A DNA stretch of 64,000 bases from CAZCBX01 sp964497185 (GTDB taxonomy: Bacteria > Bdellovibrionota_G > JALEGL01 > JAGRMV01). The notes under the pieces are model-generated. The model was not told the origin of the DNA, made no database searches, and saw nothing but the letters and a program-made list of their open reading frames with translations. The stretch is taken from contig CAZCBX010000011.1 in the NCBI GenBank assembly GCA_964497185.1, positions 24,260 through 88,259 on the forward strand, in the 5' to 3' direction. Shown one piece after another: positions 34,397-43,142 of this stretch. Position 1 is the stretch's first letter. Each line of letters starts with the position of its first letter. The position numbers were made by a program, and so were the translations under genes.

Positions 34397-36089
34397 CTTT
34401 GCTTTTCTGGGAAGACATGCGCTTTTTATTGAGCATCTGGGCCAAAAGCCAAAAGGTATCTTGTGCTTGATCTTCCCGCGATAATGAAGCAAACAACTCA
34501 GCAATGTCTAGCTGAGCCACGCGTTCGTCTTGCACCAGTGTATAAAGATAATCACCCATCAGACGTCCAATGCCTTGAGCGGTTAAGAAAAAGGGTTCAT
34601 GATCTTGGTGATATACGCCTCGCAGCGATCCGGCATCCATCTCATCGTGAAGATAAGCGCGTACATGGCTTTGATGTTGAAGAATTTTTTGCGCGACTTT
34701 TTTATGCAGTTTTTGCGTAGGCGACAGTCTTTTTCGATACCATTCTTGCAGACAACGCTGCCAATCACGCAAATGATTTGTTTTACGTTTGGGATTGATG
34801 ATTTTCGAACCAAAAAAACCAATCATCTCAATGAGCACCAATCGGTAAAAACGTTCTTTGGGCGTAAAGGACGCATGATAAATGCAAAAGTGGTTGGTTA
34901 AGCAGTAGGCCACCCATTGCGAGGCTTTTTCAGCCATTCGGTTGGGGGATCCATCCTGAAGATAAATGGTACGCTGATGCGGCAGAAACAAACAACGATT
35001 GTGAACCATTTCAACCTGAAGCATGTTGGGTGCGGAACTATCCACGCGCTTCATCGCCTGCGCAATGATGCTTTCAATGTTTTGCGCATGATCCACGTCC
35101 ATCGATGAAAAAACGCGAAAATCATCCAAGTCTTTTGCCTGAACGTTTAAAAATTGCGCGATTTGCTGAGCGTACTCATACACCGTATGAAAATAATCGG
35201 GTGCATAATGAAGATCCCACTGCTGACCCTCATCCATTTCATCCAGCAAGGTAATGTGTTCCTCCACCCAAGACTGATAGCTTTGCCATTTAATCCAGGG
35301 GGTCGAACTGAGCACGCAAAATTGACTGTCATTTACCTCAACCACATCAGCCTCCACAGAAGTGTGATGATCGGCCAACTGCCAATAAATCGCATCACTG
35401 TTTTGAAAAACAGTGGTGGTGGGTGGCGCTTGCATTTTCTTTTTCTTAAACTGCTGTGCGACATATCTGGGAATGTGCTTGGATGCCAAGTGCAAATCAC
35501 CGTAAAGACAGAAGATGGGCGTATGAGGGTCTTTTTTTAGGCTTTTGACCATGATCTTGGCAGCGGCTTTATCGCGGTACGCAAACGTTTGGTATCCCGC
35601 ATCCGACGTATTTAGACCCAGTATGGATAATTGATATTGCTTGGCACATTCAAACAAAGGACGATAATTTTCCCAAGGAAACCCCCAAGTTTTTTCATAC
35701 ACCATGCAATCCAAAAAATCCTCTTCATTGATTCTTCCTTGCACATAATCATTGGCCCAATGTTGCATCGAGTTTGGAATCATTTCGAGGCCCAACTTTA
35801 CTTTTTTGTTATTTTCACACAAAAAACGGATGATTTTTACAGCTGTATATTGCGCGCGAGATAACGTGTGGAAATCGCCACAATAAATAATGGACGACTC
35901 CAAACATTGACTCAGAAGAATGTTTTTGGAGGATATTTTTTTGTAGGAGCTGACCTCTTCCAGATAAGTATTTCGATAGGTTCTCATTGCGCGCTCTTCA
36001 TATCTGCGCTGGTCCAGTATTTCCTGCTGCAAGCGGAGAAAGGTTTGCTTTTGCAAACGAAGTAAGTGGTGACGAAGTGATGTGGTCAT
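34383..36089 (-). CDS. ChaN-like (haem-binding uptake/Tiki fold) protein with long C-terminal extension
   Basis: A 568-residue protein. The first 300 residues match the ChaN domain: SIIYCGDFHTLSRAQ (with the conserved D and H), VKLGLEMIP, DFLDCMVYEKTWGFPWENYRPLF and IFCLYGDLHLASKHIPR. ChaN proteins bind haem and are structurally related to Tiki metalloproteases. This one has no signal peptide, which is unusual, and adds about 270 residues that I do not recognise (helical, ending KKRMSSQKSKDELF). It is the first gene of a run with the CCA-adding enzyme and S41 protease. Function not assigned. Confidence 0.75.
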   Translation of the reverse strand: MTTSLRHHLLRLQKQTFLRLQQEILDQRRYEERAMRTYRNTYLEEVSSYKKISSKNILLSQCLESSIIYCGDFHTLSRAQYTAVKIIRFLCENNKKVKLGLEMIPNSMQHWANDYVQGRINEEDFLDCMVYEKTWGFPWENYRPLFECAKQYQLSILGLNTSDAGYQTFAYRDKAAAKIMVKSLKKDPHTPIFCLYGDLHLASKHIPRYVAQQFKKKKMQAPPTTTVFQNSDAIYWQLADHHTSVEADVVEVNDSQFCVLSSTPWIKWQSYQSWVEEHITLLDEMDEGQQWDLHYAPDYFHTVYEYAQQIAQFLNVQAKDLDDFRVFSSMDVDHAQNIESIIAQAMKRVDSSAPNMLQVEMVHNRCLFLPHQRTIYLQDGSPNRMAEKASQWVAYCLTNHFCIYHASFTPKERFYRLVLIEMIGFFGSKIINPKRKTNHLRDWQRCLQEWYRKRLSPTQKLHKKVAQKILQHQSHVRAYLHDEMDAGSLRGVYHQDHEPFFLTAQGIGRLMGDYLYTLVQDERVAQLDIAELFASLSREDQAQDTFWLLAQMLNKKRMSSQKSKDELF

Positions 36090-36220
36090 GGTGCAAAATA
36101 ATTCTCTATGATTTTGCCATGAAAGTAAAAGAATCTGTTGTTTGAAAAAAAGTTGTCAATCTTTTTTCAAATTTGATGGTTAAATTTTTGCAAAAATTTG
36201 TATTTATTCATTTTTTTTCT

Positions 36221-36226
36221 TATAAT
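36221..36226 (+). promoter_or_regulatory. -10 hexamer of the histone-like gene
   Basis: A consensus TATAAT lies in a long T-rich tract, with a weak TTGTAT 17 bases upstream. Transcription would start about 45 bases before the ATG at 36278. The CAGGAG at 36267-36272 is a good ribosome site five bases before that ATG. Confidence 0.45.
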
Positions 36227-36277
36227 TTTTATGTGGCAGGTAAAACTGTCATTGTTAAATTTAACACAGGAGAAAAA

Positions 36278-36685
36278 ATGCCAGTAAAACGTAAAACAAC
36301 AAAGCGCAAGACAGCTGCTAAAAAGAAGACTGCCAAGCGTAAAACAACCAAGCGTAAAACCGCTGCTAAGAAAAAAACAGCGAAACGCAAAACCACCAAG
36401 AAAAAAGCAACAAAGCGTAAAACCGCTAAGAAAAAAACCACCAAGCGCAAAGCAGCCAAGAAAAAAACAGCTGCCAAACGCAAAACCACCAAAAAGAAAG
36501 CCACCAAACGCAAAACGGCCAAGAAAAAAACCGCTAAGCGTAAACCGGCCAAACGTAAAACTACCAAAAAGAAGGCCGTTAAGAAAAAAACTGCTAAGCG
36601 TAAACCAGCTAAGAAAAAAACAGCTGCCAAACGCAAAACCACCAAAAAGAAAACTGCAAAAAGAAAAACTACGCGCAAGCGCTAA
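36278..36685 (+). CDS. Histone H1-like Lys/Arg/Thr/Ala-repeat protein
   Basis: A 135-residue protein made almost only of Lys, Arg, Thr and Ala in irregular 4-8-residue repeats such as KRKTTKKK, TAAKKK and TAKRKPAK. It resembles the C-terminal tail of eukaryotic histone H1 and the Hc1/Hc2 and AlgR3/KarA-type proteins of some bacteria. It should bind DNA non-specifically and compact the nucleoid, and it has no folded domain. CAGGAG five bases before the ATG fixes the start; an open frame upstream runs through the promoter. A strong terminator follows. Its repeat number may vary between strains by slippage. Confidence 0.88.
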   Translation: MPVKRKTTKRKTAAKKKTAKRKTTKRKTAAKKKTAKRKTTKKKATKRKTAKKKTTKRKAAKKKTAAKRKTTKKKATKRKTAKKKTAKRKPAKRKTTKKKAVKKKTAKRKPAKKKTAAKRKTTKKKTAKRKTTRKR

Positions 36686-36735
36686 CTTTCTTTACGTGAC
36701 TCGCCCTTTTTGCAGGTCACACAAAGTTTTCATTG

Positions 36736-36768
36736 AAAAAGCACTCTTTCGGGAGTGCTTTTTTTTGT
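36736..36768 (+). terminator. Intrinsic terminator after the histone-like gene
   Basis: Stem GCACTC/GAGTGC (36741-36746 with 36753-36758) with a TTTCGG loop, extended by A-T pairs and followed by a run of eight T. It ends the histone-like transcript about 50 bp past the stop. Confidence 0.85.
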
Positions 36769-36796
36769 CTTTTTTTTGGTTTCTTTGCTTGTATGA

Positions 36797-37217
36797 AGAT
36801 TCGGAGGCGAGGTGCACGCCCCGGGGAAACGTTTCGCGAACTCGCGGACGTCCTTAGTTTTAAAGTACACTACGATTTCATTGAAAAGTCTTTCTTCGTT
36901 TCGGCAGATTGAGTTGCTCAGACAGCGCTACACGTTGTCCCCGGAGCGACACCTGCGCCCTGTTTACCAAGACGTGCTGAGGTTATGGGTTAGAATATAG
37001 ACAAACGCCTAAGGCGTTTGACTGATTACCCTACCCCCACCCGTCTCAATTGACAGGGGAGCTTTGGGCTTGCCCCAGAAAAGCGGAATGTGTCTGACAA
37101 ACGGGATACCCTGGCCGAAGAAAACTCCTTCAACCAACTCAAAATACCTTCGACAGGAAGGCACGCCATGGAGTTCGTGGAGCTTTTCTGGGGCAAGCCC
37201 AAAGTCCCACAGATCTA
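36797..37217 (+). repeat. Palindromic intergenic element, copy A (3' side of the nuo operon)
   Basis: A 421-bp element starting AGATTCGGAGGCGAGG and ending CCCACAGATCTA. It has three structured parts. First is an imperfect hairpin: GCGAGGTGCACGCCCCGGGG near the left end pairs with CCCCGGAGCGACACCTGCGC at about 36939-36958. Second is the palindrome CAAACGCC-TAA-GGCGTTTG at 37002-37020. Third is a 26-bp-stem hairpin, arms 37057-37085 and 37182-37207 (CTTTGGGCTTGCCCCAGAAAAGC and its complement), with a loop of about 96 nt. Copy B at 47108-47526 is its reverse complement at roughly 85% identity by eye. It ends 32 bp from the nuoN stop. Confidence 0.85.
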
Positions 37218-37248
37218 TATTTAAAACCAAAAAACCCGAAAAAGAAAA

Positions 37249-38745
37249 TCAAGGAAAAATAGTCCCCAGAGACAACCTCACAAACACTTGTACTGGCTTC
37301 CAGTAAACGCCAAACACGATGACAGGTACAACCAAAAACATGGTAAATATGCGGGAGGCCCAAGCGTATCTTGGGATGGTTGGGTCGTTGCCTTCTTTTA
37401 GAAACATCCATTTGATGATTTTTACGTAGTAGTACAAGGCAATGGCCGTATTGACGGCTGCCAATAGTGCCCATACGTAGTGTTGGCTTTGAATTAGGCT
37501 CGAAAATATATAAAATTTGGATATAAAGCCTGAAAATGGGGGCAGACCAGTCAGAGAGAAAAGAAAGATGGTCATAAAAACGGCCATGCGTAAATTTTGA
37601 TTGCCAAAGCCCCGGAAAGAATCGATGTGGTCGTTGCCGGTGTCCAAAATGCGCAAATGGATGATGTAAAAGGCACCCAAATTCATAAAAACATAGTGAA
37701 CCAAATAAAAAATAGAGGCTTCAAAACCCTTGGGCGTAAAGCTGGCAATGCCCAATAAAATAAAACCTGCATGAGCAATGGATGAGTAAGCCATCAACCG
37801 TTTGAGGCTTTTTTGGCGAAGCGCGCCGACGTTGCCAATAAACATGGTCATGATGGCAAAGAAGCCCAATACTTGTTGCAATTCGATGGCGGCCACCAGG
37901 TCTTGCCAACCGGTGTGGGCCAAAAGCGTTTCATGGATAAAGCGGATCATCATTAGAAACCCCGCGGCCTTGGGGCCCACAGATAGAAATGCGGAAATCG
38001 GAATGGGCGCACCTTGATACACATCAGGACACCACATTTGCGTGGGAAAGGTGGCCATTTTAAAACCAAAGCCCATAAAGATGGCCAAGAAAGAAAAGAA
38101 CACCACCACACGATGTTGGGGCGTATATCCCTGGGCCAAAAAGTTGCCAATTTGATGCAAATCGCTGCTGCCTGCCAGCCCAAATAAAAAAGAGAAGCCG
38201 TAAATCATTAGCCCAGAGGCCACCGCGCCGTACAAAATGTATTTTAATCCTGCTTCCGATGAGTAAGCATCATTGTCTTTGGAACTCACCAGCAAGTAAG
38301 ACAAAATCGATACCATTTCCACAGCCAAAAACATCATGAGAATGTCTTTGCTGATCATCATAAAAATTAAACCGATGGTCAGCACGAGTAAAAAAGCCAA
38401 AGCTTCGATAAAACGCTTGGGGTTGGCAAATGTTTTGGAGATATGAATAAAAAATATGCACAAGATGGCGATGACTTGAAAGAAAACATGGCCGTAATAG
38501 GACAAGCTATCCCACACGGTTAACCCGTTGAAGAGCTCCTTTCTGCCCCCTTGCATCACATGTTCAACATGCACCGTGGCTTTCATGGACAAAAGCAACA
38601 CAATCACGGTAAAGCCAATCAGAAATGTTCGATTGGTCACCCGAAACATGGAAAAAAACAGCAAAGACAATGCGCCCAGCGTTAATACAATTTGAGGCAA
38701 TAAAAACAATAAACTTTCTTGATTGGTTAGTGCAGCAAAGGTCAT
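37249..38745 (-). CDS. nuoN: NADH-quinone oxidoreductase subunit N
   Basis: A 498-residue antiporter-like subunit of the complex I membrane arm, with about 14 hydrophobic helices. MMISKDILMMFLAVEMVSILSYLLV, KYILYGAVASGLMIYG, PDVYQGAPIPISAFLSVGPKAAGF, KRLMAYSSIAHAGFILLG and SLTGLPPFSGFISKFYIF carry the expected channel Lys and Glu residues. The ATG at 38745 overlaps the nuoM stop (ATGA). It is the last gene of the operon, followed directly by repeat element A. Confidence 0.95.
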   Translation of the reverse strand: MTFAALTNQESLLFLLPQIVLTLGALSLLFFSMFRVTNRTFLIGFTVIVLLLSMKATVHVEHVMQGGRKELFNGLTVWDSLSYYGHVFFQVIAILCIFFIHISKTFANPKRFIEALAFLLVLTIGLIFMMISKDILMMFLAVEMVSILSYLLVSSKDNDAYSSEAGLKYILYGAVASGLMIYGFSFLFGLAGSSDLHQIGNFLAQGYTPQHRVVVFFSFLAIFMGFGFKMATFPTQMWCPDVYQGAPIPISAFLSVGPKAAGFLMMIRFIHETLLAHTGWQDLVAAIELQQVLGFFAIMTMFIGNVGALRQKSLKRLMAYSSIAHAGFILLGIASFTPKGFEASIFYLVHYVFMNLGAFYIIHLRILDTGNDHIDSFRGFGNQNLRMAVFMTIFLFSLTGLPPFSGFISKFYIFSSLIQSQHYVWALLAAVNTAIALYYYVKIIKWMFLKEGNDPTIPRYAWASRIFTMFLVVPVIVFGVYWKPVQVFVRLSLGTIFP

Positions 38746-40310
38746 CGTTTCACCCAATATTCTTGAATTTGCCCCAGCATTTGTTCAACAGACGGCCCTA
38801 CCCATTCGATGATGGGCGCTGGCGCAATACCAAACCATACGATCAAAATGATCAAAGGCAGCCATAGCCACCGCTGGGACCACTTGGCATCTTGCAGGTG
38901 GGACCATTGCGGTTGCGCTGGGCCAAGATACACACGCTGAAAGGTCCATAACAAATACACAGCCGTTAATACAATGGTTAAGCTTCCAATGGCACTCATG
39001 ACCGTAAAAAAGCCATCCGTGCCAAAAATGGTGGTCATCAAATGCGTATCCCACACCAATGCTTGGCTTGAAAAAGTCCCCATGAGCACTTGAAATTCGC
39101 TCACAAAACCAAACAAACCTGGCAAGCCAATGCAGGCCATGATGGCAAAAAACATGGCAAAACTATGGTTGGGTAAAACATGAACCAATCCACCCAGTTG
39201 GCCTATCTGTCTTGTATTGGTTTTTTGATACAGCTGCCCCACCAACAAAAACAGCAAGACTGAAATCAAGCCATGACTGATCATTTGCAGCATGGCACCT
39301 TGCAGACCCATCAATGTTAGGCTGGCCATTCCCATCAAACAATACCCCATGTGTGAAATCGAAGAGTAAGCAATCACCTTCTTCAAATCTTTCTGGTACA
39401 TCGCACATAAACCACCGTAGATTAGGTTGATAACGGCCAGCACCATCAGCATCGGTGCAAACCAACTGACAAGTTGTGGTAAAACGCCATACACCACGCG
39501 CACGATGCCGTACACGCCCATTTTTAATAAAACCCCTGCCAATATCATGCTCACTGGGGTGGGTGCTTGAACGTGAGCGTCCGGTAGCCAGGTATGCAAT
39601 GGGAATACCGGTACTTTGATGGCGAAGCCAAAAAACAAAGCAACAAAAAGCACTTTGGGCATCGGCATACCCAATAAAAGTTTTTTGGACTGCACCACCC
39701 AATCGGTGTTTTGCGATAAATACACCCAATCAAAGGTTGGCAGTCCGCTGTAAAAATACATGCAGAGCAAGGCCAGCAAAATAAATACGGATCCCACCAC
39801 CGTATAAATAAAAAACTTGATGGCCGCATATTCACGGCGCTCTCCACCCCATATGCCAATCAAAAAGTACAGGGGAAGCAAGGTGAGTTCCCAAAAAATA
39901 TAAAACAAAAACAGATTCAGCGACAAAAACACGCCCATGATGCCCGTTTGCAAGAGCAGCACCAACACATAAAAACCCAAATGCTTGTTTTGAATGCTTT
40001 TGGACGCACACACCGACAGCCACACCACCAGGGAAGTCAACCATACCATGCTCATGGATAGCCCGTCTGCACCTAGGTGATAATGAAGCGAAAACTCCTC
40101 CATCCATGGAACATACTCAATCCATTGAAAGCTTCCGCCCACGACCATTGACTGTGTCCACATAAACGTGCTCACCACCAGAGGCACGGCGGTGATCCAG
40201 CACGTCCATCTTCTTAAGGTTTGAGGACTGGCATGACGGCCTTGAAGCAACAAAAGACAGCCGCTGATCGAAGGAAAAAAAATAAAAAATGAAAGCAATG
40301 GAAAGGTCAT
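38742..40310 (-). CDS. nuoM: NADH-quinone oxidoreductase subunit M
   Basis: A 522-residue antiporter-like subunit of complex I. Landmarks: FSLHYHLGADGLSMSMVWLTS, FWELTLLPLYFLIGIWG with the conserved Glu, FALK-like AIKVPVFPLHTWLPDAHVQAPTPVSMILAG, KKVIAYSSISHMGYCLMG, and LPGLFGFVSEFQVL. The ATG at 40310 forms an ATGA overlap with the nuoL stop; the open frame continues 22 codons upstream without support. Confidence 0.96.
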   Translation of the reverse strand: MTFPLLSFFIFFPSISGCLLLLQGRHASPQTLRRWTCWITAVPLVVSTFMWTQSMVVGGSFQWIEYVPWMEEFSLHYHLGADGLSMSMVWLTSLVVWLSVCASKSIQNKHLGFYVLVLLLQTGIMGVFLSLNLFLFYIFWELTLLPLYFLIGIWGGERREYAAIKFFIYTVVGSVFILLALLCMYFYSGLPTFDWVYLSQNTDWVVQSKKLLLGMPMPKVLFVALFFGFAIKVPVFPLHTWLPDAHVQAPTPVSMILAGVLLKMGVYGIVRVVYGVLPQLVSWFAPMLMVLAVINLIYGGLCAMYQKDLKKVIAYSSISHMGYCLMGMASLTLMGLQGAMLQMISHGLISVLLFLLVGQLYQKTNTRQIGQLGGLVHVLPNHSFAMFFAIMACIGLPGLFGFVSEFQVLMGTFSSQALVWDTHLMTTIFGTDGFFTVMSAIGSLTIVLTAVYLLWTFQRVYLGPAQPQWSHLQDAKWSQRWLWLPLIILIVWFGIAPAPIIEWVGPSVEQMLGQIQEYWVKR

Positions 40311-42298
40311 CCTTGCCCCCCAGACCGGTAGGCAAACCAGTAAAGCAACATACTCATGGCACCCAAAGTGATCCATCGAACATAATTCTGAATTTGGCCA
40401 TTCTGAATGCGCGTATAAATGCCTCCCATCATTTGCGGAACAAGCGCAAACCAGTGAACCAAGCCATCAATCGCATATCGGTCAAACAGACCCTTGCCAA
40501 TGGATAAATTGCGAAACACTGAGCTGGTTACCGGCTTTTCTTGTGTGATGCGCGCACTGGAAGGCTCCTCCTGATAAACAAATGCGCGGTCGTAAAGTTC
40601 ATCGGTATAAAACCGATGAAAAAGCAGCTCGTACGTGTCAGGGAAGCGACGTGCAATGCGCTGATCACCCAACTGCCCTCTTCGATAAAACATCCAAGCC
40701 AAGCTCATACCCAGCAGAGAAAGCAACATGGCGCCCATACCAACCACCAGCTCTTCCCATGTTTCTAAATACAAATAGCTGGGCGCCACGCTGACACTGC
40801 TGGTCACCCAAAAATAAAAATGCTGCACATGGCCCAAGTAGTGAGGCGTCCACAACCATCCTGTCACCAAGGTGGCCATGGCTAAACAAACCATGGGCAC
40901 CATCATGGGGGCATGGCCTTTTTCTTGAATGGATGTTTGTTGGCCGCGATACGTGCCCCCAAAGGTCATGCACAACATGCGCACGGTATAAAAAGCCGTA
41001 AAAACCACGCCCAGCATGGCAAAGGTAAATAAAGCTTTGTTGCTGGCCCATGCATACAATAAAATATGATCCTTGGAGAAAAATCCCGCAAGCGGAAACA
41101 AACCAATCAGAGCAAAACCGCCCACTAGAAAACAGGCGAACGTCCAAGGCATTTTTTTGGCCAACCCGCCCATGTGGTCCATATCCTGCTGCCCCCCCAG
41201 CGCATGGATCACCATACCCGCGCTCAGAAACAACACCGCCTTAAAAAAGCCATGGGTCCACACATGAAATAAGGCCGCGCTCTGACCACCCAGCCCACAT
41301 GCCATGACCATGTACCCCAGCTGACTTACGGTGGAATAAGCCAACACTTTTTTTATGTCTTTTTGAAAAACAGCCATCATGGCCGCTAAAAGCAAGGTGG
41401 TAGCCCCTGTCCACGCAACCAAGTCGGGGGCAAAAGAAGACAATTCGTAAACAAAGGCACATCGAATTAAAAGATACACACCGGCCGTGACCATCGTGGC
41501 TGCGTGGATCAATGCAGATACAGGGGTGGGTCCGGCCATGGCATCGGGCAACCAAATATACAGTGGTATTTGGGCTGATTTTCCCGTTACGCCAATCAAC
41601 AATCCAACGCCAATGACGGTTGCAGCGGGCAATGAAAAAAGAGTCGCGTGATGAACAATGTCTGCATACTGCGCCATATGTTCAAAAGACAAGCCGAGTT
41701 CCTGTGTGATGGGATACAAAATACTGATCAGACCCATCAAGGCAACGATCAAGCCCAAATCACCCACCCGATTGATCAAAAATGCTTTTTTACCCGCGTT
41801 GGCATTGGCGTGATCATGGTTGTAATAGCCAATCAAAAGATAACTGCATAAGCCAACACCTTCCCAGCCGATAAACATCAAGATCAAACCATCGGACAAC
41901 ACCAGAATCATCATCATGGCGATGAATAAATTAAGATACCCAAAATACCGCACGGGTTGGCGGTCCTTTTTCATGTAGTCCATTGAATAAACATGAACCA
42001 GCAGACCCACAGTCGAAATAAGCAGCGTCATGATGGCTGTAATGCTGTCAAAATACAATGTCCATGTGCAGTGATGGTCTCCAACGCTAAACCACTGCCA
42101 CAAAGGTTGAGAAATGGGGGTAGAGGTTTTGACCAAGGTCACACACTGACCAAGCACGGCCAGCCATAAAACCATCATCACCAAACTGGCACGCATACCT
42201 GCTTGGGCTGATGTCCATTTGGGACGGCCGGTGCGAAGCCATGCGCTGCCCAGAAGCGGGATTAAAATCAGCCATAACAGTGAATCAAGCGCAAACAA
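40307..42298 (-). CDS. nuoL: NADH-quinone oxidoreductase subunit L
   Basis: A 663-residue antiporter-like subunit with the long lateral C-terminal helix that spans the membrane arm. Landmarks: SMDYMKKDRQPVRYFGYLNLF, LMFIGWEGVGLCSYLLIGYY, KKAFLINRVGDLG, GKSAQIPLYIWLPDAMAGPTPVSALIHAATMV, and KVLAYSTVSQLGYMVMACG. The start codon is TTG at 42298 (AAAGGG about 10 bases before it); no ATG fits after the nuoK stop, 5 bp upstream. Length is normal for NuoL. Confidence 0.95.
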   Translation of the reverse strand: MFALDSLLWLILIPLLGSAWLRTGRPKWTSAQAGMRASLVMMVLWLAVLGQCVTLVKTSTPISQPLWQWFSVGDHHCTWTLYFDSITAIMTLLISTVGLLVHVYSMDYMKKDRQPVRYFGYLNLFIAMMMILVLSDGLILMFIGWEGVGLCSYLLIGYYNHDHANANAGKKAFLINRVGDLGLIVALMGLISILYPITQELGLSFEHMAQYADIVHHATLFSLPAATVIGVGLLIGVTGKSAQIPLYIWLPDAMAGPTPVSALIHAATMVTAGVYLLIRCAFVYELSSFAPDLVAWTGATTLLLAAMMAVFQKDIKKVLAYSTVSQLGYMVMACGLGGQSAALFHVWTHGFFKAVLFLSAGMVIHALGGQQDMDHMGGLAKKMPWTFACFLVGGFALIGLFPLAGFFSKDHILLYAWASNKALFTFAMLGVVFTAFYTVRMLCMTFGGTYRGQQTSIQEKGHAPMMVPMVCLAMATLVTGWLWTPHYLGHVQHFYFWVTSSVSVAPSYLYLETWEELVVGMGAMLLSLLGMSLAWMFYRRGQLGDQRIARRFPDTYELLFHRFYTDELYDRAFVYQEEPSSARITQEKPVTSSVFRNLSIGKGLFDRYAIDGLVHWFALVPQMMGGIYTRIQNGQIQNYVRWITLGAMSMLLYWFAYRSGGQG

Positions 42299-42303
42299 AC
42301 CAA

Positions 42304-42630
42304 CTACCCTTTCAACCGACTGATTTTTTGAATGTTGATGGTTTTAAACACTTTAAACAGCGATAAAACAATCGCCAACGCAGCACAGGCATCTGCCGCT
42401 GCAATCACAATGATAAAAATGGAAATCACCTGGCCCGACAACTGGGATGCACCGGCCATGGCAGGCCGAAAGTAAGAAAAAGCTACAAAATTGATGGCCG
42501 CTGCATTGAACATGAGTTCGATGCCCATGATGATTTGAATGATGTTTTTTTTGGTTAAAACGATTAAAAGGCCCATCAAAAATAAAAAAGCACTCACAAT
42601 CAAATAGGCTTCCAAGCTAAAAAGACTCAT
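42304..42630 (-). CDS. nuoK: NADH-quinone oxidoreductase subunit K
   Basis: A 108-residue subunit with three membrane helices. GLLIVLTKKNIIQIIMGIELMFNAAAINFVAFS includes the conserved Glu of helix 2, and AAADACAALAIVLSLFK the helix 3 region with the second acidic position replaced by Asp. It overlaps nuoJ by 4 bp. Confidence 0.94.
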   Translation of the reverse strand: MSLFSLEAYLIVSAFLFLMGLLIVLTKKNIIQIIMGIELMFNAAAINFVAFSYFRPAMAGASQLSGQVISIFIIVIAAADACAALAIVLSLFKVFKTINIQKISRLKG

Positions 42631-43142
42631 TTGGAGGTAAACTCCTTTCGGATCAGCACGATCGATCCAAGCAGCACAAACAACAACACCAGTGAAATCA
42701 ATTCAAAGGGCAGCAAGTAGTGCGTTAAAAGCAAATTTCCAATGGGCTTAATGGTGTTAACGGTTTGTGCTTCTTGAATCACCCATGGGGTATCCAAAAT
42801 AAAAGCCACCACAAATTGAAAAAAGAGCAGAGAAACCCCAATGGTTAGCCAGGTACTGACAGAACGCCATACTTGCCGACTGCTTGACACATAGTGAGAC
42901 GTCAGAAAAATACCAAAAATAATGAGCACCAAAATGCCGCCTGCATACACAAGTACTTGCGCCATGCCCAAAAAATCTGCGCTTAAGAGTAAAAACAAAC
43001 CCGCTACGCTGGTTAACGTAAAAAACAACGCCACCGCACTGTGCAGCAGATTGTTTAAAATCATGATCATCGTGGACGATGCGACCGCTGTAAACGCCAG
43101 CAAGACAAAAAGAATATTGTGCAAACTCAGCCAGCCCGTCAT
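42627..43142 (-). CDS. nuoJ: NADH-quinone oxidoreductase subunit J
   Basis: A 171-residue subunit with five membrane helices. The pi-bulge helix 3 region is readable as FLGMAQVLVYAGGILVLIIFGIFL, and the C-terminal helix as LISLVLLFVLLGSIVLIRKE. It is coupled to nuoI and nuoK by ATGA overlaps on both sides. Confidence 0.94.
   Translation of the reverse strand: MTGWLSLHNILFVLLAFTAVASSTMIMILNNLLHSAVALFFTLTSVAGLFLLLSADFLGMAQVLVYAGGILVLIIFGIFLTSHYVSSSRQVWRSVSTWLTIGVSLLFFQFVVAFILDTPWVIQEAQTVNTIKPIGNLLLTHYLLPFELISLVLLFVLLGSIVLIRKEFTSK

Noticed and set aside
36229..36678. 149-codon antisense frame opposite the histone-like gene
   Set aside because: Its Leu/Phe/Val-only composition is simply the complement of Lys/Arg/Thr codons; it has no independent support.
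36278..36685. Repeated DNA units as a CRISPR array
   Set aside because: The units are short, irregular and in frame; they encode the Lys/Arg-rich repeats of a histone-like protein. There are no spacers of constant length and no cas genes.
37002..37020. CAAACGCC...GGCGTTTG as an integron attC site (it recalls the Vibrio repeat sequence)
   Set aside because: There is no GTTRRRY/RYYYAAC core pair, no integrase gene and no single-gene cassettes between copies.
36812..37230. Open frames within repeat copy A, with matching frames in copy B (shared peptides such as LAPEKLHELHGVPSCRR and LLRQRYTLSPERHLRPV)
   Set aside because: They run across palindromes, occur on both strands, lack ribosome sites, and are lost or broken in copies C and D. 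The conservation is explained by DNA-level similarity of the repeats. A Ka/Ks test on more copies would settle it.
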